A stretch of DNA of 64,000 nt from Bradyrhizobium campsiandrae (lineage in GTDB: Bacteria > Pseudomonadota > Alphaproteobacteria > Rhizobiales > Xanthobacteraceae). The notes under the pieces are model-generated. The model was not told the origin of the DNA and did no database searches. It saw only the letters and a program-made list of their open reading frames with translations. How positions within the stretch are numbered: the first letter of the stretch is position 1; the number at the start of each line of letters is the position of its first letter. Made by a program: the position numbers and the translations under genes. The stretch lies in contig NZ_JAANIH010000019.1 in assembly GCF_014529705.1 (NCBI RefSeq), positions 1 through 64,000 of the forward strand, read 5' to 3'. Below, in pieces: positions 62,659 through 64,000 of this stretch.

Positions 62659-62757
62659 ATGCGCGCTCCTCGCCTCAAGGCCGGCCCGCTGCATCTCGCC
62701 GCAATCGTGCTCGCGCACTTTGCCTGCATGAGCCTGATCGTTTGGCTGTCGCTCTAG
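62659..62757 (+). CDS. Possible 32-residue membrane peptide
   Basis: A short frame 16 bp behind the ssuA-like gene: basic N-terminus MRAPRLKAGP, then one hydrophobic helix LHLAAIVLAHFACMSLIVWLSL ending at the stop. A GCGGCGGG lies before the ATG. The basic-then-hydrophobic design is that of single-pass membrane miniproteins, but no homologue is known to me and chance cannot be excluded. Confidence 0.3.
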   Translation: MRAPRLKAGPLHLAAIVLAHFACMSLIVWLSL

Positions 62758-62760
62758 CGC

Positions 62761-63180
62761 TTACCAATAAGGGCGGTAGTAGTGACGGTAGTACGGCCGG
62801 TAATAGCCGTAGCGATAGCCATAATACGGGCGATAGGGCCGATAATATCGCGGATAGGCCGGTCCGTAGCCATAGCCGTAATAGGCCGGCGCGTAACCAT
62901 AGCCGTAGCTGGGATAGCCGTAACCGTAATACGGCCCGCCGCCGTAATAACCGTAAGGCGCGCCGGCGATCGCACTGCCGATGATGGCGCCGGCCGCAAA
63001 GCCGCCCAGCCCCCAACCCCATCCGCCGCCGCGCCAATGCACCTGCGTGACGTCATCGCCGGCCGCGGCCTTCATGGCCCCAACGTTGGTCGGCATCGGT
63101 GCCGCTGCTGCCTGCCCGATCTGGGCCGTCATGACGCCAACCGCCAACGAGCAGGCGATTGCCATTTTCCAGATACTCAT
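62761..63180 (-). CDS. Gly/Tyr-rich secreted protein
   Basis: A protein of 139 residues from ATG 63180 (MSIWKMAIACSLAVGVMTAQ). The signal peptide ends near IGQAAAA. A central glycine-rich hydrophobic segment (WGWGLGGFAAGAIIGSAIAG) resembles glycine-zipper helices. The second half is almost only Tyr, Gly, Pro and Arg (repeats such as YGYG, RPYYR), ending YYRPYW. Proteins of this build are common in bradyrhizobia, are predicted to sit in or on the outer envelope, and have no assigned function. The DUF3300 relic at 140-850 has a similar Tyr/Pro-rich composition. Confidence 0.8.
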   Translation of the reverse strand: MSIWKMAIACSLAVGVMTAQIGQAAAAPMPTNVGAMKAAAGDDVTQVHWRGGGWGWGLGGFAAGAIIGSAIAGAPYGYYGGGPYYGYGYPSYGYGYAPAYYGYGYGPAYPRYYRPYRPYYGYRYGYYRPYYRHYYRPYW

Positions 63181-63510
63181 CGTCTTACTCCCTGTCTGAC
63201 GTTTCGTTCGAAGGAGGATCGCATGCCATGATCTTGCATCCTTGCGCGAAGTCAAAGTCTCGAATTTCGCGTGCAGCGCACAAGGCGGCCACGCACGCCT
63301 CCAATATGACCGCCGGACGACGGCGCCGGAAGGGGCCGTGCATCCCGGCAAAGCGTTAAGCTTCCCACGCGTTCGCAACCAACAAGCACCTTCCCGATTA
63401 CCTATTCGTGCCGTTACTATCAGTTCCAATGACGCGCGGCCGGAAGGCACTTCGCGAAGGCCTTGGTTGACGCCAGAGCTTGGCTTGCGCCAGACGAGTG
63501 GGAGGAAGAC
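63181..63510. other. Intergenic region upstream of glgC
   Basis: A 330-bp divergent gap with promoters for the Gly/Tyr-rich gene and glgC. No gene, repeat or recognisable operator was seen. Confidence 0.5.
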
Positions 63511-64000
63511 ATGAGTGCCGCCGGAAATGAGCCGCTTGCCCGCCAGGCACTGGCATTCGTCCTGGCCGGCGGCCGCGGCAGCCGCCTGCTGGAATTGACC
63601 GACCGGCGCGCCAAGCCCGCGGTCTATTTCGGCGGCAAATCCCGCATCATCGATTTCGCGCTGTCGAACGCCGTAAACTCCGGCATCCGCCGCATCGCGG
63701 TCGCCACCCAGTACAAGGCGCACAGCCTGATCCGGCATCTCCAGATGGGCTGGAACTTCTTCCGCCCCGAGCGCAACGAGAGCTTCGACATCCTGCCCGC
63801 AAGCCAGCGCGTCTCGGAGAGCATGTGGTATGTTGGCACGGCGGATGCCATCTACCAGAACATCGACATCATCGAGTCGCACAATGCCCGTTTCATCGTG
63901 GTGCTCGCCGGCGACCACATCTACAAGATGGACTACGAGGTGATGTTGCGCCAGCACGTCGACAGCGGCGCCGACGTCACCGTCGGCTGCCTCGAAATGC
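63511..64000 (+). CDS. glgC: Glucose-1-phosphate adenylyltransferase, 5' part (runs off window)
   Basis: ATG 63511 follows GGAGGAAGAC. The 163 visible residues carry the nucleotidyltransferase signature LARQALAFVLAGGRGSRLLELTDRRAKPAVYFGG and SRIIDFALSNAVNSGIRRIAVATQYKAHSLIRHLQMGW. GTADAIYQN and VVLAGDHIYKMDY (metal Asp) follow. The enzyme makes ADP-glucose for glycogen synthesis. The usual length is about 420 residues, so about 260 are beyond the edge. glgA/glgB-type genes would be expected downstream. Confidence 0.96.
   Translation, partial: MSAAGNEPLARQALAFVLAGGRGSRLLELTDRRAKPAVYFGGKSRIIDFALSNAVNSGIRRIAVATQYKAHSLIRHLQMGWNFFRPERNESFDILPASQRVSESMWYVGTADAIYQNIDIIESHNARFIVVLAGDHIYKMDYEVMLRQHVDSGADVTVGCLEM

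Overview
The window is a high-GC stretch with the gene style of a Bradyrhizobium-like alphaproteobacterium (order Hyphomicrobiales). This rests on protein family content: tandem OpgC proteins, many orphan periplasmic binding proteins, a DUF692/DUF2063/DoxX operon, a TRAP binding protein, and dispersed palindromic repeats. No species can be named from the sequence alone. There is no rRNA, CRISPR array, phage or complete insertion sequence. One tRNA gene (Lys, anticodon CUU) is present. The last gene, glgC, runs off the right edge.

Layout. Positions 1-1360 are a scar in which three truncated genes (DUF2950 start, DUF3300 body, ClC chloride channel C-terminus) are welded together. 1375-4554 holds a DUF417 membrane protein, an ABM-type monooxygenase and a membrane adenylate cyclase. 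4851-7385 is a four-gene bufferin-type operon (DUF2282 peptide, DUF692 iron oxidase, DUF2063, DoxX), followed by a LysR gene. 8722-13652 has two tandem OpgC acyltransferase-like proteins, a DUF2059 protein and a GT39-like glycosyltransferase. 13918-19822 holds DUF2798, patatin-DUF3734 plus 3-hydroxybutyrate dehydrogenase, a divergent LysR gene, a COG4705 protein with a replaced C-terminus, a GST and a peroxiredoxin-like protein. 20069-23920 is a DUF302 / flavin disulfide reductase / secreted cupin / MFS unit. 24025-34044 has tRNA-Lys, a Spy-like protein, a TRAP binding protein, leuA, a SDR/LysR divergent pair, an SMP-30 lactonase-like protein, a GNAT and ddl.

Transport and accessory part. 34368-40286 is a branched-chain-type ABC transporter with two paralogous binding proteins and a fused LivG-LivF ATPase. 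40462-47379 is an eight-gene, tightly overlapping minus-strand cluster of the Nit1 type: sll0783/MSMEG_0572 protein, nitrilase, radical SAM protein, GNAT, AIR-synthase-like protein, glycosyltransferase, MSMEG_0570 protein and flavoprotein. It faces a divergent MocR-type regulator (47711-49099) across an AT-rich spacer with a perfect 18-bp palindrome. The chemistry of this pathway is unsolved, and it is the most interesting system here.

49110-50519 holds a relic of a LivM permease and a two-gene cassette sharing an unrecognised N-terminal domain, one member of which carries a papain/NlpC-like Cys-His region. 50862-54736 has an orphan binding protein, a Gfo/Idh/MocA oxidoreductase, an RlpA-like protein and a CmcJ/NvfI-family oxygenase. 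55074-62642 is a sulfonate-type ABC system with three binding proteins, one permease and one ATPase, co-encoded with an acyl-CoA dehydrogenase-like flavoprotein and an LLM monooxygenase. This arrangement suggests uptake and desulfonation of organosulfur compounds. The right end has a Gly/Tyr-rich secreted protein and the start of glgC.
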